A stretch of DNA of 64,000 bases from Candidatus Peribacteria bacterium RIFOXYB1_FULL_54_35. Lineage in GTDB: Bacteria; Patescibacteriota; Gracilibacteria; Peribacterales; Peribacteraceae. Both the position numbers and the translations under genes were made by a program. The stretch's first letter is position 1. Each line of letters opens with the position of its first letter. Location of the stretch: positions 1 to 64,000 of the forward strand of contig MFYJ01000014.1 in the NCBI GenBank assembly GCA_001787755.1, read 5' to 3'. The notes beneath the pieces were generated by a model. It was given only the letters and a program-made list of their open reading frames with translations. It made no database searches and was not told the origin of the DNA. Positions 63,150 through 64,000 of this stretch are shown piece by piece.

Positions 63150-63821
63150 ATGGCTTTTCTCGATACGATCGGCCTTACGCGCAAGATCACACGCTCTCGT
63201 TTGAAGGCATTTCTCCGGAAGTATGCGAGTGACGCAAAAACACTCGACATCGGCTGTGGCAATGACCAGTATGGCACGCTCTTTCCCAACCGCACCACGC
63301 TCGACATTGAAGCGCGTCCCGGCGTGAAGGTGGACATCATTGCCGATGCGCACAATCTCTCACAAATCAAAGACAATTCGTTTGGTGTGGTGCTCTGCAC
63401 GGAAGTGCTGGAGCACCTCCATACCCCGCCGAAGGCTATCGCGGAGTTCCATCGTATTCTCAAGCCGGGTGGTCTGCTCCTTCTCTCTACACGGTTCATC
63501 TTTCCCATTCACGATGCACCGGGCGATTACTATCGCTTCACGAAGTATGGTCTCCGGTACCTTCTCCGGGAGTTTACGATTGAAGAATTGAAATCAGAAA
63601 CATCCACCGGGGAAGCGCTTGCCGTGCTCTACCAGCGCATCGGGTTCCAGTGCGACACGCTCGGATTCCGGCCTTTCAAGATTCTCTGGTTCCTCAAGGC
63701 CAAACTCATGCTCCTCTTCGCATGGTTGATCACGAAGGAGTACGGGGACATCCATCACAAGCAGGAAGAACAGGGGATTCTTTCTTCGGGGTACTATGTG
63801 GCGGCAAGAAAAAAGCAGTAA
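63150..63821 (+). CDS. SAM-dependent methyltransferase, class I
   Basis: 223 aa. TLDIGCGNDQYGTLFPNRTT (motif I), LDIEARPGVKVDIIADAHNL, GVVLCTEVLEHLHTPPKAIA and LKPGGLLLLSTRFIFPIHDA, then DYYRFTKYGLRYLL, similar to the YHFWRFT stretch of the 59755 gene. A C-terminal hydrophobic stretch (FKILWFLKAKLMLLFAWLIT) may touch the membrane. TATAGA ends 8 bases before the ATG. Acceptor unknown. Confidence 0.85.
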   Translation: MAFLDTIGLTRKITRSRLKAFLRKYASDAKTLDIGCGNDQYGTLFPNRTTLDIEARPGVKVDIIADAHNLSQIKDNSFGVVLCTEVLEHLHTPPKAIAEFHRILKPGGLLLLSTRFIFPIHDAPGDYYRFTKYGLRYLLREFTIEELKSETSTGEALAVLYQRIGFQCDTLGFRPFKILWFLKAKLMLLFAWLITKEYGDIHHKQEEQGILSSGYYVAARKKQ

Positions 63822-63844
63822 GTTGCAAGTAGATGCGGAATACC

Positions 63845-63990
63845 TAAGGAACCTCTGGAAAATATCCAAATTGTCACAGTGAGCTCTGACGCCTGCCTGC
63901 CGGCAGGCAGGAACTGCGACAATTTGGCGCATGCCATGGTTCGACTACGCTCACCATGACATGCTGATGGGTTTTTCAGAGGTTTCCTAA
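63845..63990. repeat. Foldback (MITE-like) element
   Basis: Ends are TAAGGAACCTCTGGAAAA and TTTTTCAGAGGTTTCCTAA, imperfect inverted repeats. Inside are CCAAATTGTC / GACAATTTGG and a central perfect palindrome CCTGCCTGCCGGCAGGCAGG (about 63893-63912), then REP-like copy C. No ORF. The right arm TAGGAAACCTCTGA occurs again at 32476-32489. Confidence 0.65.
63929..63964. repeat. REP-like palindrome, copy C
   Basis: CATGGT (63935-63940) and ACCATG (63953-63958) flank TCGACTACGCTC; outer GCATG/CATGC also pair. On the minus strand it reads GGTGAGCGTAGTCGAACC, sharing the TGAG...GTCGAA core of copies A and B. Confidence 0.55.
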
Positions 63991-64000
63991 TGACCACAAC

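Overview
The window is a 64 kb piece of a bacterial chromosome that looks like Candidate Phyla Radiation, most likely a Peregrinibacteria/Peribacteria-type organism. This is inferred from a lone 16S rRNA gene with no 23S, 5S or tRNA beside it, a dispersed SUF iron-sulfur set without cysteine desulfurase in view, a membrane pyrophosphatase, many unrecognised small proteins and a giant orphan protein. The phylum call was not checked by alignment.

Layout. 0-12.4 kb holds housekeeping and envelope genes: gltX, an LpxC-like deacetylase, a cyclophilin lipoprotein, murG, a ftsW/rodA-type gene, a family-2 glycosyltransferase, tsaB, secA, a DNA polymerase III delta'-like gene and a TPR protein. 12.4-22.7 kb is a head-to-tail array of eight membrane-anchored SGNH hydrolase paralogs, preceded by a [2Fe-2S] ferredoxin; a ninth, distant relative lies at 36-37 kb. 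sufC is divergent from the ferredoxin. 23.7-30.8 kb is a three-gene unit ending in a 1923-residue protein of unknown function. 31-44.5 kb mixes small orphans, a SIMPL protein, a K+-independent-type membrane pyrophosphatase, sufB, a small gene broken by an in-frame TAG, an FMN oxidoreductase with a cysteine cluster, sufD, and a 104-codon gene that seems to begin at ATA. 44.77-46.25 kb is 16S rRNA (minus strand). 46.6-63.8 kb is a surface-polysaccharide region: glycosyltransferases, polytopic GT39-like proteins, two polysaccharide deacetylases, an acetyltransferase, a flippase, GDP-mannose 4,6-dehydratase, methyltransferases and a toroid/sandwich protein that resembles polysaccharide lyases.

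The most unusual signal concerns gene expression. The 3' end of the 16S reads ...GGAACACUUCCUU instead of the usual ...GGAUCACCUCCUU, so the anti-Shine-Dalgarno core is CUUCC. At the same time about half the genes have a -10-like hexamer (TANNNT) ending only about 6-12 bases before the start codon, which would give leaderless or nearly leaderless mRNAs. Classical Shine-Dalgarno sites are rare. The second signal is the SGNH array, in which nearly every copy has its own promoter-like hexamer. Together with the polysaccharide cluster it suggests a diversified set of cell-surface esterases or acyltransferases; that role is inference.

Several palindromic repeats are scattered between genes. No CRISPR array, tRNA, transposase or phage gene was seen.
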